From Macrotis lagotis (Eukaryota > Chordata > Mammalia > Peramelemorphia > Peramelidae), in assembly GCF_037893015.1 (NCBI RefSeq), contig NC_133666.1:567085237-567149236 (forward strand): a DNA stretch of 64,000 bases, in the 5' to 3' direction. The notes below the pieces were generated by a model. It did no database searches, was not told the DNA's origin, and saw nothing but the letters and a program-made list of their open reading frames with translations. The position numbers and the translations under genes were made by a program. Shown here piece by piece: positions 1 through 11,715 of this stretch; the first letter of the stretch is position 1; the number at the start of each line of letters is the position of its first letter.

Positions 1-1135
1 AAAAAATACAGTACACTAATATAATAGTTAATTTGTAGTTTACTTTAGTTAGGTTTAGCAAGTGCTACAAAAAGCACAGTACTTTTAACTTCTTAGGAAG
101 TGGGGAAACAAAAGGCACAAATCACAAAAGCAAACACAAAACAAAGCGACAACACAACAGTATAAAGGTAGTTGCTTACTAAATAGACTGCATTGTACAG
201 ATGGAATGCACCCCAGAGATCAATTGAAAATTCCATGCAATATGGTCTGTCCATAATACTGAAAAACACCAAAGAAAATCAACATCACCCAGATTATTTA
301 TTAGTGATGGTATTAAAAAATCTAATACACATTCCATGCAAATTATTATTTTATTTTTTCACTTGTGAAAATTAAAACCCACAGGTGGGTCATATAAAAT
401 CACACTTGAGGGACACATGCATCTGCCTGCTGTATTTTGGACAGCCCTGCTCTAGATATCATTAGCATACTTTGGTAGAGTATGTAATTTGAATATTTAG
501 CAAAGAAAATGCTTTTCTGATTTCAAGGAGGCCAGAATCATGTTAGAGATGCACCTGAAAATTTTGATGAAAAATAATAAGACATGGAACACAGATGACA
601 ATCTCTAATAGCTGTTATCAACTGAATCTCTCTAATCTGGTGGCTCAATATTTTCAAATTTTATATAATACATGAATACTGGAGATTCTCTCCAACATCT
701 GATTTAAAAACCACTGCTATCTATAGGTAGAAGGAATCTCTTGGGCAGGAAAGGAAGTTGACATTTAGGTAACAACTTTAAGGACCTCAAGGAGCTTCAT
801 TTGCAAAAAATATTTCTCCCATTCTGTATACTGCCTGGTATTCCATCATTAAAGAGACATTCCTCTGAACTAAAGTATTAATAGCCTTCTCCAAAGATCT
901 TCTTTGAAAATGTAAATAATATTAGGAGGTGTAATACATTGTCATTTATCAGACTTCTTTCTTGTTGACAATACAAGGTAATCAAAATTTTAATGATCAT
1001 GAAGAGATGGATGATATTGCAAGTACTTTGCAAGGGAGTCTTCAAAAAAAACATTTAGGATTTGGGGTAAGGGCATTTGACAAAAGGCAAGAAATGGGCA
1101 GAAAAAAAGAAAAGTAAGAGGATAAACTTCACCTA
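1..1135. other. AT-rich stretch, nothing recognised
   Basis: No coding potential beyond short chance frames and no repeat family that I can name with confidence. A segment near 365-460 (GC-richer, ending in a phrase like 'acagccctgctctag') resembles the ends of hAT-type miniature transposons but lacks a convincing inverted-repeat pair. Confidence 0.5.
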
Positions 1136-1139
1136 CTTG

Positions 1140-1320
1140 TAAAAAATGTTTAAGGATCATATGATTTAAAATTAGAAGGGAATTTGAAGAACATCTAACC
1201 AACCCCTGTTATTTTACAGATGGGGAAACTGAGGAGAGTGAATGATATTGGGTTGTAATAGCAAAGATAAGAAAATAAAGTGGAATCAGTGGAAGAACCT
1301 ACAATGAATGGATTGTGTGT
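1140..1320 (-). repeat. MIR3-like SINE relic
   Basis: Antisense copy of the core of an old MIR-class SINE. The head reads like 'ttagaagggaatttgaagaacatct' in degenerate form, followed by the diagnostic 'ttttacagatggggaaactg' at about 1213-1232. It is heavily diverged, so the ends are approximate. Confidence 0.6.
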
Positions 1321-1799
1321 CATGTTTGATTTCAATATTACTTTGTAAATTCTGACCCTGTGGAGGTAAAGCATAAAATATTAAACTATAACATCAGCAT
1401 TTCCTACTTTGTTCAGCTACCATTTCCCTACTCTGATATTGTATAAAGTAATAGTTTTACTTGTTATAGCTTTTAAAATTTGTTTATTTTATAAAATAAT
1501 ATATATAATCTTTATAATTAATGTTAATAAGTCCAAGAATAAATAAATAATAAACATCTATGTTAGATATCTGTTTTATCTGGATTATTTATTACAATAT
1601 TAAGTAAAGAAATTATTTATAATTACAGTCAACTTAAATCAAAGAAGGAAAATATACAGGACATACCAAAAATCTTGATGTAATTTTAAACTCTTAAAGC
1701 TTAAAACTGCACTAAAACTTTTGGAACACTTTGTAAAAACTTTCAAATAGTTATCAAGAAGTGAGTCACAATTGCAATGTATTTACCAATTGCTAGCAG

Positions 1800-2440
1800 G
1801 AATAATTGCAGAATTTTAAAGTTGAAAGGGACTACATGGCCTTCTAATCCAATTCATTATTGAAATGTGAATCATGTCTACAACATCCTCAAAATCATCT
1901 ATTCTTAGCTCAAGACCTGAAGTGAAATAGCCTTTCCAATTTGGGATGGCTCTAGTAGATAGTAAGGTGTTTTGTTTTGTTTTTGCCTTTACTGAGGTAC
2001 ATTTACTGAGGTACATTTTTCTCTGCATTGGTCCCATTCCTCCTTTTGGGGCCAAGTAGAATAAGTCTGATCTCTTTCTTCCATATTACAACTTTTCAGA
2101 TATTTGAATACAGAGATCATATTACCCTTACATGGGATCAAATGAGATTAATATTTATAAAACTCTTAACACAGTTCTGGTTATACATATAATAAATGAC
2201 TTTTCCCTTTCCTACCTTAATTCTCTTTTTTTTCAGATTTTGATAGAGTCTCACAATGCCTGGTTTTCATACCTTTCACCATCCTGATCACCTTTTATTA
2301 ATGTCCTTCCTAAATTGTGGGGCTCAGACTTCAATACAGCATCTTCAGAGGTTGTCTGACGAAGGCAAAATATCACTTTCCTCATTTTGATAAATGATTT
2401 CTACTGAGGCAGCCTAAATTCAAATTAGGTTATTTTATAG
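1800..2440 (-). repeat. CR1/L3-type LINE 3' end
   Basis: The + strand shows the antisense of a CR1-superfamily LINE tail: 'ggccaagtagaataagtctg' (2049-2068), 'tttcagatatttgaatacag', then the run describing 'caccatcctgatcacc' and 'aatgtccttcctaaattgtg' (2299-2318). These phrases occur in the same order in the CR1/L3 3' ends found across amniotes. It has no coding capacity left. A MIR-like piece at about 2125-2210 interrupts it. Confidence 0.55.
2125..2210 (+). repeat. MIR 3'-end fragment
   Basis: The order 'gatcaaatgagatt', 'atttataaaactcttaacac', 'ataataaatgac' matches the 3' part of mammalian MIR, which runs from 'caaatgagataat' through 'gcgcttagcacag' to 'aataaatg'. It lies inside the CR1/L3 relic, so it inserted later. 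Confidence 0.5.
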
Positions 2441-2949
2441 TTTGTCATCAAGGAAATTTCAGAATTAATAGATTAAAAATAAATTGGTTACAACATAACA
2501 AATAAGGAAATGAAAAGGATTAGAATAAAGGATGTCATCAGGAAAAAGTATGAGTAATAAAGAGAACAGATTGGTTGCATGTAGCAAAGGGTAATAAGTC
2601 TTAAACCTAAATTATTCCAGGGATATCCTTGCAAATGACAAGAGAAAAATGAGGCAGTTCCCAAAACAAGGTAATGAATTTATGGGGGGAAAAATGGATA
2701 CAAGACCTTTAGGATGGGCAAATGTGGACAATTTGTGATCTACAGCAATAGGGAGAACATCCAAATCAAAAGGAATCTAGACCCATTTGAGTAGGTGAGG
2801 TGAACTCTTTGAATAACAGCTGCTTTGAAATAAAAGAAATCAGCTGAGAAGTAGATGGCAACATAAAGGTAGTAACTCAGTAGAACTCTCCCAAGATTCC
2901 CCTCTGAATAGTATCTCAAATCCAATTCTGGAGTTGTAGACCCAAAAAC
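2441..2949. other. Unassigned spacer
   Basis: AT-rich DNA without a recognisable gene or named repeat. Short open frames here have no family features. Confidence 0.45.
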
Positions 2950-2954
2950 AGATC

Positions 2955-4620
2955 AAAGTGAGGCATTTTTCCAGCCTAAGTCAACTTGGGAGATCATCAG
3001 GTGAGTATATGACACCAGGAGGCTACATAGCTGCAGCACAAGCAGTGGACCTCAATAAGGTCAACCCAGAAATCATAAGGGGATTGGACAATTGGGTCAG
3101 AAAGAGATCAGAGGGAACCCTTTGCAGGCTGAGAGCTGTTTAACTCTATTGTTCATATGTATTTCTGGATCACAGTTTCAGGGTAGAGTTTGGTCAGAGT
3201 GGAACAGGGTCCTGCTCACAGTTCCAGGACAGAAGAGCAATAGTACTCGCAACTGCAGGAAACAGGAGCTCTTACAGGGTCAAGGTCAGAGAGCAGACCA
3301 AGAGAGCAGTGTGATCTCACTGGATCACACCACTCTGGAAGCACTAAAAACTTGCAGTATAACCACGGAGTTGTCTCAAGATTGCCCGGCCACTGACAAG
3401 AGAATGGTTATTATTCTGTTCTTTCATTAGAGGTTCAAAGACCCTCTAATTGAAGTACTGATGACTTTTCTTCTTAGGATTCCACTTCTGAGTTCTAATT
3501 CAGATTTCATAGGACTGAGGAGAATAATCTTCCAAAATATAAAGGAGAAATCGGTCTCAGATAGTAAGTTGTGGTACAACTAGCCCTGAAAACAATAGCA
3601 TTAAAAAAGCCTGAAGTTTGGGGCAGTGCCTCACCTCCAAGAGAGAGCAGAACTCAGTTTTACCATAAAGTCCAAAGTTAAGGAAAAGGCTGGAAAAATG
3701 AGCAAGCAACCAGGAAAAAAAAAAGGAACTTGACAATAAAACTGCTATAGTAGCAGGAAAGACAAAGACATAAACTTAGAAGGCAACAAGGTGAAAAACC
3801 TCAGAGAAATGCAAATTGGACACAAATATAATAAGAATTCCTAGAAGAGTTAAAGAATACATTAATGCCTCTATTGATGGAGTTGTGAATGGTTCAATCA
3901 TTCTAGAGGAAAGAAAAAGGACAAGAACCTATTTATATAGGAAAATATAGAAGCTTTTCTTTTGTCGGGTAAAATAATTGGAAATAGAAGGGATGTCCAT
4001 TAATTGGGGAATGACTGAACAAAAAGTTTGATACATGATTGTGATGGATTACTATCACACTATAAGAAATGATAAGGGGAGTGGCGTCAGAAAAACCTTA
4101 GAAGGGGCAACTAGGTGGCACAGTAGATAGAGCACCCACCCAGGAGTCAGGAGGACCTGAGTTCAAATCTGGCTTCAGACACTTAATTACCTTGCTATGT
4201 GACTTTGGGCAAGTCATTTAACCCATTGCCTTGCAAAAAAAAGAAAAACCTTAAAATATCTATATTAATTGATAAAGAGTGAAGTAAGCAGAATCAGGAG
4301 ATCATTGTACATAATAACAGCAATGCTATAATAATGATCAACTATGAAAGACTTAACTACTCTGTCAAGAAAATTATCTGAGACAATTCCAAAGAACCCA
4401 AGATAAAAAAAACAAACCATGTCCACCTCCAAAGAGATAACTGATGAACTCTTGAGTGCAGACTGAAGAATCTTCTTTAAACTTGCATTATGGCTAATAT
4501 GGAAATATGTTTTTCATGATTTCACAAGTATAATTATCATATTACTTGCCTTTTCAGGGAATGGGAAGAGGAGAGGATTTGGAACTCAAAAAAAATGTTT
4601 TTTAATCAACTGAGAAGTCC
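2955..4620 (+). mobile_element. LINE-1 (+), 5' UTR plus 3' UTR, middle deleted
   Basis: 2955-3698 resembles the GC-richer 5' UTR of marsupial L1. An ATG at about 3699 is followed by a Met-Ser-Lys-Gln-Pro start typical of marsupial L1 ORF1, but the frame breaks within about 25 codons. From about 3835 the sequence is L1 3' UTR ('aattggggaatgactgaaca' near 3995-4014, 'gaagtaagcagaatcaggag' near 4280, 'ccatgtccacctccaaagag'). Nearly all of ORF1 and ORF2 is therefore missing. The copy is interrupted by a SINE at 4101-4242. Confidence 0.7.
4101..4242 (+). mobile_element. WSINE1-type tRNA-derived SINE
   Basis: Head 'ggggcaactaggtggcacag', internal 'gagttcaaatctggc' (B-box-like) and tail 'ccttgcaaaaaa'. 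It is flanked by an exact 11-bp target duplication, gaaaaacctta, at 4090-4100 and 4243-4253. It sits in the 3' UTR of the surrounding L1. Confidence 0.9.
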
Positions 4621-4889
4621 TACAGGAAAGCGAAGTTCCCAAAATTACAAATATAGATGAAATAGTTTCTATTCTAGTTCTATAAGCTAATGACCTACAT
4701 GCTCTGAAAATACTATAAAATTACTCCCAAAATGAAAACACCAAAATGTCAGATGACCAATTTTTTAACTCCTCTCTTCAGCCCTTCCCCATCCACTGAA
4801 AAGGCAATGTTAAAAGCATATTAAAATGTGCTTTGAATCCAAAATTTAATGGATTTCTAGTTTCAAAGTTCCCAGGTTTCTTGATGATG

Positions 4890-5170
4890 AAAAATCCTGT
4901 ACACCTCCAAAGAGATAAATGAATACAGACCAAAGAATGCATTTTTAACTTTATTTGTGCCTTTACTTTTTTAGGGAAAGTTTAATTGGTGTTATGAGTT
5001 TTTCATTAATATTTTAAATAAGTTAATGTTTTATGTTATGTTATAGCAAGGTTTTTTGGTGTGTGGTGGCAGAGAATCAGAACTTGAAGGGATTCCCATC
5101 AATTGGGACATGACTGAAAAGTTGTGGTACATGATTAGGATGGAAAACTATGTGTTTTAATAATATCTAT
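4890..5170 (+). repeat. Rearranged L1 3' UTR fragments
   Basis: 4900-4990 corresponds to the distal L1 3' UTR ('acacctccaaagagataaat'), while 5085-5165 corresponds to a more proximal part ('cccatcaattgggacatgac', 'gttgtggtacatgatta'). The order is reversed relative to an L1, so either two insertions or a rearrangement is present. The spacer 4620-4890 holds nothing recognisable. Confidence 0.55.
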
Positions 5171-5574
5171 AGAAATGAAATCATACCTAATATTTAAGAA
5201 GTTTCTCCTGGAACTCCAAGAATGTAACAATGAGCCAGAGAAGGTGAGAAAAAGACTGACTCCTTGCTTTTACAATTCATGTAACCCAGCAAGTCCAGAG
5301 CTGGAGCCCTGTTCTAGAAGGGTGAGAATTCTGTATTAAAGAAATATCAATTCACCTCCTGACTTTTGGTGCTTGTTTTTCAGGACACCAGAGATATTTC
5401 TTTATTCTTTTTATATATAGATATACTATCTTTTCTAGTAATACATGTCTTCAATAGGGTCTTTTACATCTGTAACACTGACTGCCATGGATCCCACTGC
5501 CTAAAGGCAAGGTATACTACTTTTCAAAGTGTTTTGATACCCTTAATGGAGATTGTAGAAGCCACCCTTAATTT
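5170..5574. other. Unassigned spacer
   Basis: No gene or named repeat recognised. A 102-residue frame spanning 5366-5674 runs into the following SINE and has no family features. Confidence 0.4.
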
Positions 5575-5826
5575 GAGGCAATTGGATGGCTTAGGGGATA
5601 GAACTCTGAGCTTAGTGTCAGAAAGACTTCAGTTTAAATCCCATCTCAGACATTTACTAGTTGTGTCACCCTGAGAACTTAACCTCTGTTTGCTCTAATC
5701 CACTATAATAGAAAATGGAATGGAAAATGGAAAACTACTCCAGTAACATTGCCCCCAAAAAATGATCCATGGACAACACTGACATGCTATAGTCCACAGA
5801 GTCATGAATTAGTCATAACTGAAAAA
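5575..5826 (+). mobile_element. tRNA-RTE (MAR1-like) SINE, degraded
   Basis: tRNA-like head ('gaggcaattggatggcttag', then 'agtttaaatcccatctcaga') followed by an RTE-type tail ('atggaaaactactccagtaa', then 'cacagagtcatgaattagtc'). This tail distinguishes it from the shorter WSINE1 copies. It is substantially diverged. Confidence 0.7.
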
Positions 5827-5839
5827 CCTTAATTCCACT

Positions 5840-8378
5840 TTTCTCATTTTTTCATTTTTTTCTATTTTTTTGCTATTTTCACATTACTTCAATAGTCTTG
5901 TTATAAAAGTAAGCATAATCCACCCTCCCCCCATAAATATAGAGAAACTCCAAGAAAAAAATTGATCTTCAGTCTGTGTTCAGATACTATCAACTCTGTA
6001 TCTGGGATGGACAGCATTATTTATCATAAGTCCATCAGAGAAGTTGATGCAATATTTTTTCCCCACAGTTGCTATTGCTAACCATATTTCTTTCCATTCT
6101 ATTCCTCCCCACTCCCATTATTCTATTTTCTCTCTCTCCTTTCACTTTGTAACTCCTCAAAAGTGTGCTGTATCTGATTACTCTTTCCTGCTATCTTCCC
6201 TCTTCTATCACCTACCCCTCCTCTCCTTTTTCCTCTAGGGTGAGAAGTTTCTATATCCTATTAAGTATGTATATTGTTTCCTCTCTGAGTCATTTTGAAG
6301 AGAATGGACCACTCATTCCCCCTCACCTTCCACCCTTTCATACCATTGCAAAAGTTTTACCTTGACTCTTACATGAAATATCCTAGCCCATTCTACCTCT
6401 CTTTTCCCCTTTCCCCCAGTACTTTCCTTTTTCACCCATTAACTCCATCTTAATATTATACATTCATATTCAGCTCTCTCCTCACCTTGTCTATATATAT
6501 GCTGTTCTAACTGCTCTAATAAATGAGAAGATTCATATGAGTTATCAGTAGCATCTTCCCATGCAGGAATACATGTGTTCAACATCATTAAATCCTTCAT
6601 CATTTACCCTTCCCATCCACCCTCTCTATGTTTCACCTGAATCCTGTACTTGGAGATCAAACTTTCTGTTCAGCTTTGGTCATTAAGTTTGAAAGTCCTC
6701 TATTTCATTGAATATTCATCTTTTCTCCTGAAAGAGATTATTCAGTTTTGCTGGGTAGTTGATTCTCTTGTGAACCAAGCTGTAATATCATATTTCAAGC
6801 CCTACGAGTCCTTAATATAGATACTACTAAATCCTGTGTAATCCTGACTATAGTGCCACAATATTTGAATTTTTTTCTTTCTGGCTGCTTGTTATATTTT
6901 TCTCTTTGATTTGGGAGCTCTGGAATTTAGCTACAATATACCCAGGAAGTTTTTTTTTGGGGGGGGGGAATCTTTCAGGAGGTAGTTGATGAATTTCCCT
7001 TTGCTTCTGATAGCAGAGCAAATTCCTGGAGAATTTATCTATAATGAAATCTAAGCTCTTTTCCTGGTCATGACTTTCAGGTAGTTGAATAATTTTAAAA
7101 TTATCTCTCCTGGATCAGTTTTCCAGGTCAGCTGTTTTTCCAATGAGATATTTCATATTTTCTCCTGGTTTTTCATTCTTTTGGTTTTGTTTTATTGTTT
7201 CTTGATTTCTCACAAAGTCAACAGCTTCCCTTAGCCCTTATCTCCATTTTATATTTTAGTTATTTTCTTCAGAGTGCTTTCTTATCTCCTTTTCCATATG
7301 GCTTGTTTTGCTTTTTAAGGTGATATTCTCCATTTTGACCTTTTGGATTGCTTTTTTTTATTTGACTTACTAAACTGGTTTTTAACATGTTATTTTCTTT
7401 GGCTTTTTTTGTATCTTCTTCACCAAGTGACTGACTTGGTTTTCATGATTTTCCTGCATCACTCTCATTTCTCTTCCCAATTTTTCCTCTGTCTCCCTTA
7501 CTTGATTTTCAAAATCTTTTTTTGAGCTCTTCCATAGTCTGAGACCAATTCCTATTTTTCTCAGAGGCTTTAAATATAGAAACTTTGACTTTGTCGTCTG
7601 AGTGTGTGTTTTGATCCTCCATGGAACCAAAGTAATTATCTATGATCAGATTCTTTTTCTTCCATTGTTTACTCATTTCCCCAGTCTATGACCTGGTTTT
7701 AATGCACTAAATTTTTGAGTGTTTTGGGAGCCTCCCCCTGCTCCAGGGACCTCAATTCCTTGAAGATCTGTGAATGACAACAAGCTCTCCCCCTGCCCTG
7801 GAACTGTGAGGAAGAACCCTGCCCCACTAGGGCAGGATAGAGGCCCAGACTATGACCTGGAGCTTAGTATGGACAAAGCAACAATGTCCTGCCTCAGGGA
7901 GATCAGAGAGATCTCAACAGTCTCCTCCTATCCCCTTACTGTCTGGGCTGAGTGCTCTTGAGGCAGGTTCCTGGGGAGGGGTTGCACTGACTTAAGCTCC
8001 ATGCTCACTCTGGTACAGCAGAGTTCTCCCACTGACCTTCCAAGTTGTCCTTGGCAATCCTTGGGCTGAGAGGTCTGTAAACTGTTCCTGTTGCCATGGA
8101 CCCAGGTACCCTGCAGGCTGTTCCTGGAAGACTGGAGCTCGTTCACTCTGGTACAGCATGACCTGGGCTAAGCCACAGCCTCTCCCAACCCCATGGAACA
8201 AACCCTGCCTGCAGAGCTTCCAAGTTGTCCTGGGTCAAAAAAGTTGTTTACCTCAGTCTTTCTGTGGGTTCTGCCAATCTTGAATTTTGTTAGAGTAATA
8301 ATTTAAGGCATTTGGAGTGTTCTGGAGGAGAGCTTCTGGAACTTCCTGTTTCCATGCCACTATCTTGGCTCTGCCTCA
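5840..8378 (-). mobile_element. HAL1-like (half-LINE-1) retrotransposon, near full length
   Basis: Read on the - strand, the 5' end at about 8378 has the typical L1 start ('ggcagagccaagatagtgg'), followed by a GC-richer 5' UTR to about 7640, a degraded ORF1 (coiled-coil part 7382-7630) to about 6650, then a purine-rich region and an A-rich tail at about 5840-5890. No ORF2 endonuclease or reverse transcriptase sequence lies between ORF1 and the tail. The same 5' to 3' organisation recurs at 56.5-59.0 kb, so this is a family rather than a one-off deletion. It matches the known HAL1 class, which carries only ORF1 and is mobilised by L1. Confidence 0.7.
7382..7630 (-). pseudogene. HAL1/L1 ORF1 coiled-coil remnant
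   Basis: An 82-residue open stretch rich in Lys, Glu and Gln, with heptad-like spacing (for example KDFENQVRETEEKLGREM), typical of the N-terminal coiled coil through which L1 ORF1 proteins trimerise. The RNA-binding C-terminal half is present only as frame-broken sequence toward 6650. Not expected to be functional. Confidence 0.6.
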
Positions 8379-9340
8379 CTTTAAATCAATTTTGATAGAA
8401 AATCTCCCATTTTATCATTTTAATATATTTAATGATTTAATTTTTAGTTTAATAGGAAATTCAAGTGAGCCCCCTCTGTTCTCATGGAGCAATTCTCATG
8501 GACTTGAAAATGCATGGTGATCCTTCTAGTAAAGAAATTCTGTGGTTCTTTGTTAATGCACTTGCAAGACTAGAGGCTCCCAGAGGCTCCCATATAAAGT
8601 CTTTGTGTGTTCCTGTGATTAGGGATTGGGGTTAAGGGCAATTGATAACTGGCAAAGGAAATGTTACTACTTTATATGCTCCATCCCTATCAAGAACTGT
8701 AGAAAAGCTTTGCTTCTTTCTCCTTTAGCCTTTCTCTGACTTGAATTACCTCTACCTTGAACTACCTAACAACAAAAAAGGAATTCTTCTCACTCCTTCT
8801 ACCTAGCATCTTGCAGTTTGTGTATATGGCAATAGTGATAAACATACTTGACTAGGTAAGTATGAGGAGGAAAAAACCTCAAGACCCTGACTTCCTCTTC
8901 TGTGTTTCTCTTTAAATATTAATAGCTAACTGAACAGCAATCTTGAAGATGTATATTTATAAACCTTTAAGACTACTTCTAGTTACAGAGGTCCAGGGTA
9001 TCTGCATGCTTTTGCTTCCTGTATCAATATAATTTCTCATAGAAGATGTAACATTGCCAAGAGCAACTGTCAGAAGGACTATACTCTGGTTGGCCTGAAG
9101 TTCTGGATCTTGTAAATTTCTCAAGCAGATAAAACCCAGGTGAATTAAGACCCCTACCCAGGTAGGGAAGCCCTTGTGCTCTACTCAAGTTTGAATGGGG
9201 ATAAATTCTTTGAATAGATTGTCCAAGGTGGGGGCGGTGACTTAAGAAGCAAATGACAAAGTTCAGGCCCAACCCCTCATTTTAACATTCAATATCTCAC
9301 TGTTAACCAATCAGTTGATTGCCACCCTTAGAAATACACC
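8379..9340. other. Unassigned spacer
   Basis: About 960 bp of ordinary composition with no recognisable gene, RNA or named repeat. Confidence 0.4.
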
Positions 9341-9525
9341 CCTTTCTTTTTTTCTTTTTTTGATTTTTTTTAGTTATACATTACTAAAATATTCTTGTTG
9401 TAAGAGTAAGCATAATCCCCCTACCCCTACAAAAATAAAAAAACCTCATGAGAAATAAAGAGAAAGAAAGAAAAAAAGTGTGCTTTAGTCTGTGTTCCAT
9501 TACCATCAACTTTCTCTCTGGGGTG

Positions 9526-9795
9526 TGTTAGGGACTGTATGTATGGGAGCATTGTAAACTATCTGGTTTCCTTGAGCACCAGAGTCTTATCTTACTAAGT
9601 GCCATGGGAGTGGGAGTGGATTAGAGACTGGAAAGCACTGGTGTTTTGGTAAATAAATGGAGCACTTGGAGATCTTGATGGAGTATTTGTCTCCCTTTTC
9701 ATCCTTGTCTCCTGCCCCTACAACACTCTCCTGGGGATGACTGAGGGAGTCCAGAAGTGGGACTCAACATAAGAGTCCAGAACAGGGATTAAACA
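9526..9795 (+). repeat. 5' LTR of the provirus
   Basis: Begins TGTTAGGGACTG and ends ...TTAAACA. It contains 'gtaaataaatggagcacttg', with a possible AATAAA polyadenylation signal, shared with the 3' LTR. It is about 30 bp longer than the 3' LTR because of an extra segment around 9610-9640, and it has many substitutions relative to it, so the insertion is not recent. Confidence 0.8.
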
Positions 9796-9798
9796 TAT

Positions 9799-9815
9799 TG
9801 GCGTCAAACAGGGAC
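9799..9815 (+). promoter_or_regulatory. Provirus primer-binding site, tRNA-Lys type
   Basis: TGGCGTCAAACAGGGAC lies three bases after the LTR. It resembles the primer-binding site complementary to tRNA-Lys3, with one substitution and one missing base. Confidence 0.65.
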
Positions 9816-11289
9816 TCAACATATGGCACCTGTACAGTGTCAAGAAGGCAGAGTTATCTGAGTAAAGTTTGGAATAAGGACATAGCAGATACAAGCAAGA
9901 GAACTAGGCAGAGGACTCTGGAGAAGGTAACAGATTGATGTTACCAGGGGCTTATTTTAAGCCATAACAAAGAGGTGTAAAGCAAAAATGAGAAGATAAA
10001 CAAGTATTCAGCATTAAGGAACTAGCAAAGAGTAAGTTAGCATTAAGTAAAGGGAAAATGAAAAAACAATTAAGGATTTAACATTGAGGAGTCAGTGGGA
10101 AGTGGAGTCTTGGAGGCAGTGCCACAGGGGATGGAGCTTCTTCCACAGCAGGAGTCAGTACCAGCCTCAAGAATTGGATGTGGAAAACCTGCTTGCTGTC
10201 CCTTTTTGTGGCCTGACTGTGCTATGCACAGTTAAGTTCGATCCAAATCCCTAAACCCAAGGGCAACTTTAGAGACTTCTGGTTGCAGCAGCCCCTGATG
10301 CCGACAACAAGTACAGCTAGTTCCACTTTTTCAGTCTACAGCTGGGGGCATGGAGACTGTTGCTCCAGCAGCAGAGGGCTGTGAATTGTGCTTCCTATGT
10401 TGAGAGCAAAAGTGTCACATGCTGTTGGACAGTTTGTTGTGGTGATGGTTACTGTTCACAAGGTGCAGCAACTCCAGGTTGTCCTGGTGTTAACCGCTCA
10501 GGTGATTTCAAATGCTCTCTCTCTCATTCTCTACCCTTCCCGCCCTCTGCAGAGGGAGGGGGGAGAGGAAGGAGGGGGAATCTTTCTTTTTGGAACTTCA
10601 AAACTCAAACCCATGTCTCAAAAAGCTTATTTTAGAAATCAAGGGACCCCCATGCCTTCTTCCTGGTTTAGGGAGGAGGGGGGAGGTTGGGCAATGACTA
10701 TGTTTTTCAATAGGTTATTGATTGGGAAGCTTCATAGTTAATGAGTTAAGAAAAACAGGGGAGAAGATTTTTTTTCTGGGATTGGGAAATTTAGATTTTT
10801 TTGTCTTTTGAAGGAAGCCTAATATTTTGTTCTGTGTATATATGTGTATTTAATCATCAGTAGGACATTTTTACATCTCTCCATTGGCCTGGAGAGGTGA
10901 GGAAATGTTTCTATATTATGAGATTTTTGTGCCAGCCAGTGTATCTAATAATCTTACTTTGATAAATTTGAAATACAGAAGAGTTGTTTTCTGTGTTTGT
11001 GTTAGTGTATAAACTTGTGTGTGTGTGTGTAATTCAGATCTGACATAGTTAAATGTTACCTGAGTTAAAAGTTACTTTTAGTTTGAGTTTGAATTTGATT
11101 GCTTTGAAAGGTTTTTTGTTGGCAAAAGTAAAAACTTTGTAATCTTTGTTTTTTAAATTGGGGATAAAATGCATTTCAAGGAATTCGGAAATATTGTTTT
11201 TTACTATTTTTAATTGACATTTGTGTATACTATTTTTGAACTTTTGTTTACAATTTATGTGGCATTCATTATGTAATAATTTTGTTTAA

Positions 11290-11310
11290 AAAAGAAGACA
11301 AGAAGGGGGA
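11290..11310 (+). promoter_or_regulatory. Provirus polypurine tract
   Basis: An almost all-purine run ending in agaaggggga, immediately before the 3' LTR. It serves as the plus-strand primer in retroviral replication. Confidence 0.7.
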
Positions 11311-11312
11311 TA

Positions 11313-11553
11313 TGTTAGGGTCCATTGTGTACGGGAACATTGTAAACTATCACCTGGTGTCTTTGAGCACCAGAGTCTTATCTTATTAAGTGCCACAGGA
11401 GTATTGGTAAATAAATGGAGCACTTGGAGATCTTGATGGAGTACTTGTCTCCCTTGTCATTCTTGTCTCCCACCCCTCCGATGCTGGCCTGGTGAAGATT
11501 GAGGGTGTCCAGAAGTAGGTCTCAACATAAGAGTCTGGAATAGGGACTCAACA
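11313..11553 (+). repeat. 3' LTR of the provirus
   Basis: Begins TGTTAGGGTCCA and ends GGGACTCAACA. It aligns along its length with the 5' LTR, including the long shared run around 'ggagcacttggagatcttga' (11417-11436). The 6-bp duplication follows directly. Confidence 0.8.
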
Positions 11554-11715
11554 GGGGTGGATCACATTCTTTATCATAAGTCCATCAGAGAAATTACTTC
11601 CATATTTTTCCACAACTGCTGTTGCTGATTGTAATTCCCTCCATCTATTCCTCCCCATTACCATTTATTATATTTTCTCTCTCCTTTCACTCTGTCCCTC
11701 ATCAAAAATGTGCTG

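Larger units (their letters stand above)
9526..11553 (+). mobile_element. Short class II-like endogenous provirus
   Basis: A complete LTR-retroelement outline: 5' LTR 9526-9795, primer-binding site just after it, internal region 9816-11290, polypurine tract ending at 11310, and 3' LTR 11313-11553. The whole is flanked by an exact 6-bp duplication, ggggtg, at 9520-9525 and 11554-11559. Six-bp duplications and a tRNA-Lys-type primer site fit betaretrovirus-like (ERVK/class II) elements. The internal region is only about 1.5 kb, and I find no gag, pol or env domain, so it is a non-autonomous or gutted provirus. Frames inside, up to 117 codons, show no retroviral motifs. Confidence 0.8.

Noticed and set aside
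2958..3430. Frames of 61 and 112 codons
   Set aside because: They lie in the L1 5' UTR, which is GC-richer and often open by chance.
10360..10741. Overlapping frames of 61-117 codons inside the provirus
   Set aside because: No gag, protease, polymerase or envelope motif is visible in any of them, and three frames are open at once.
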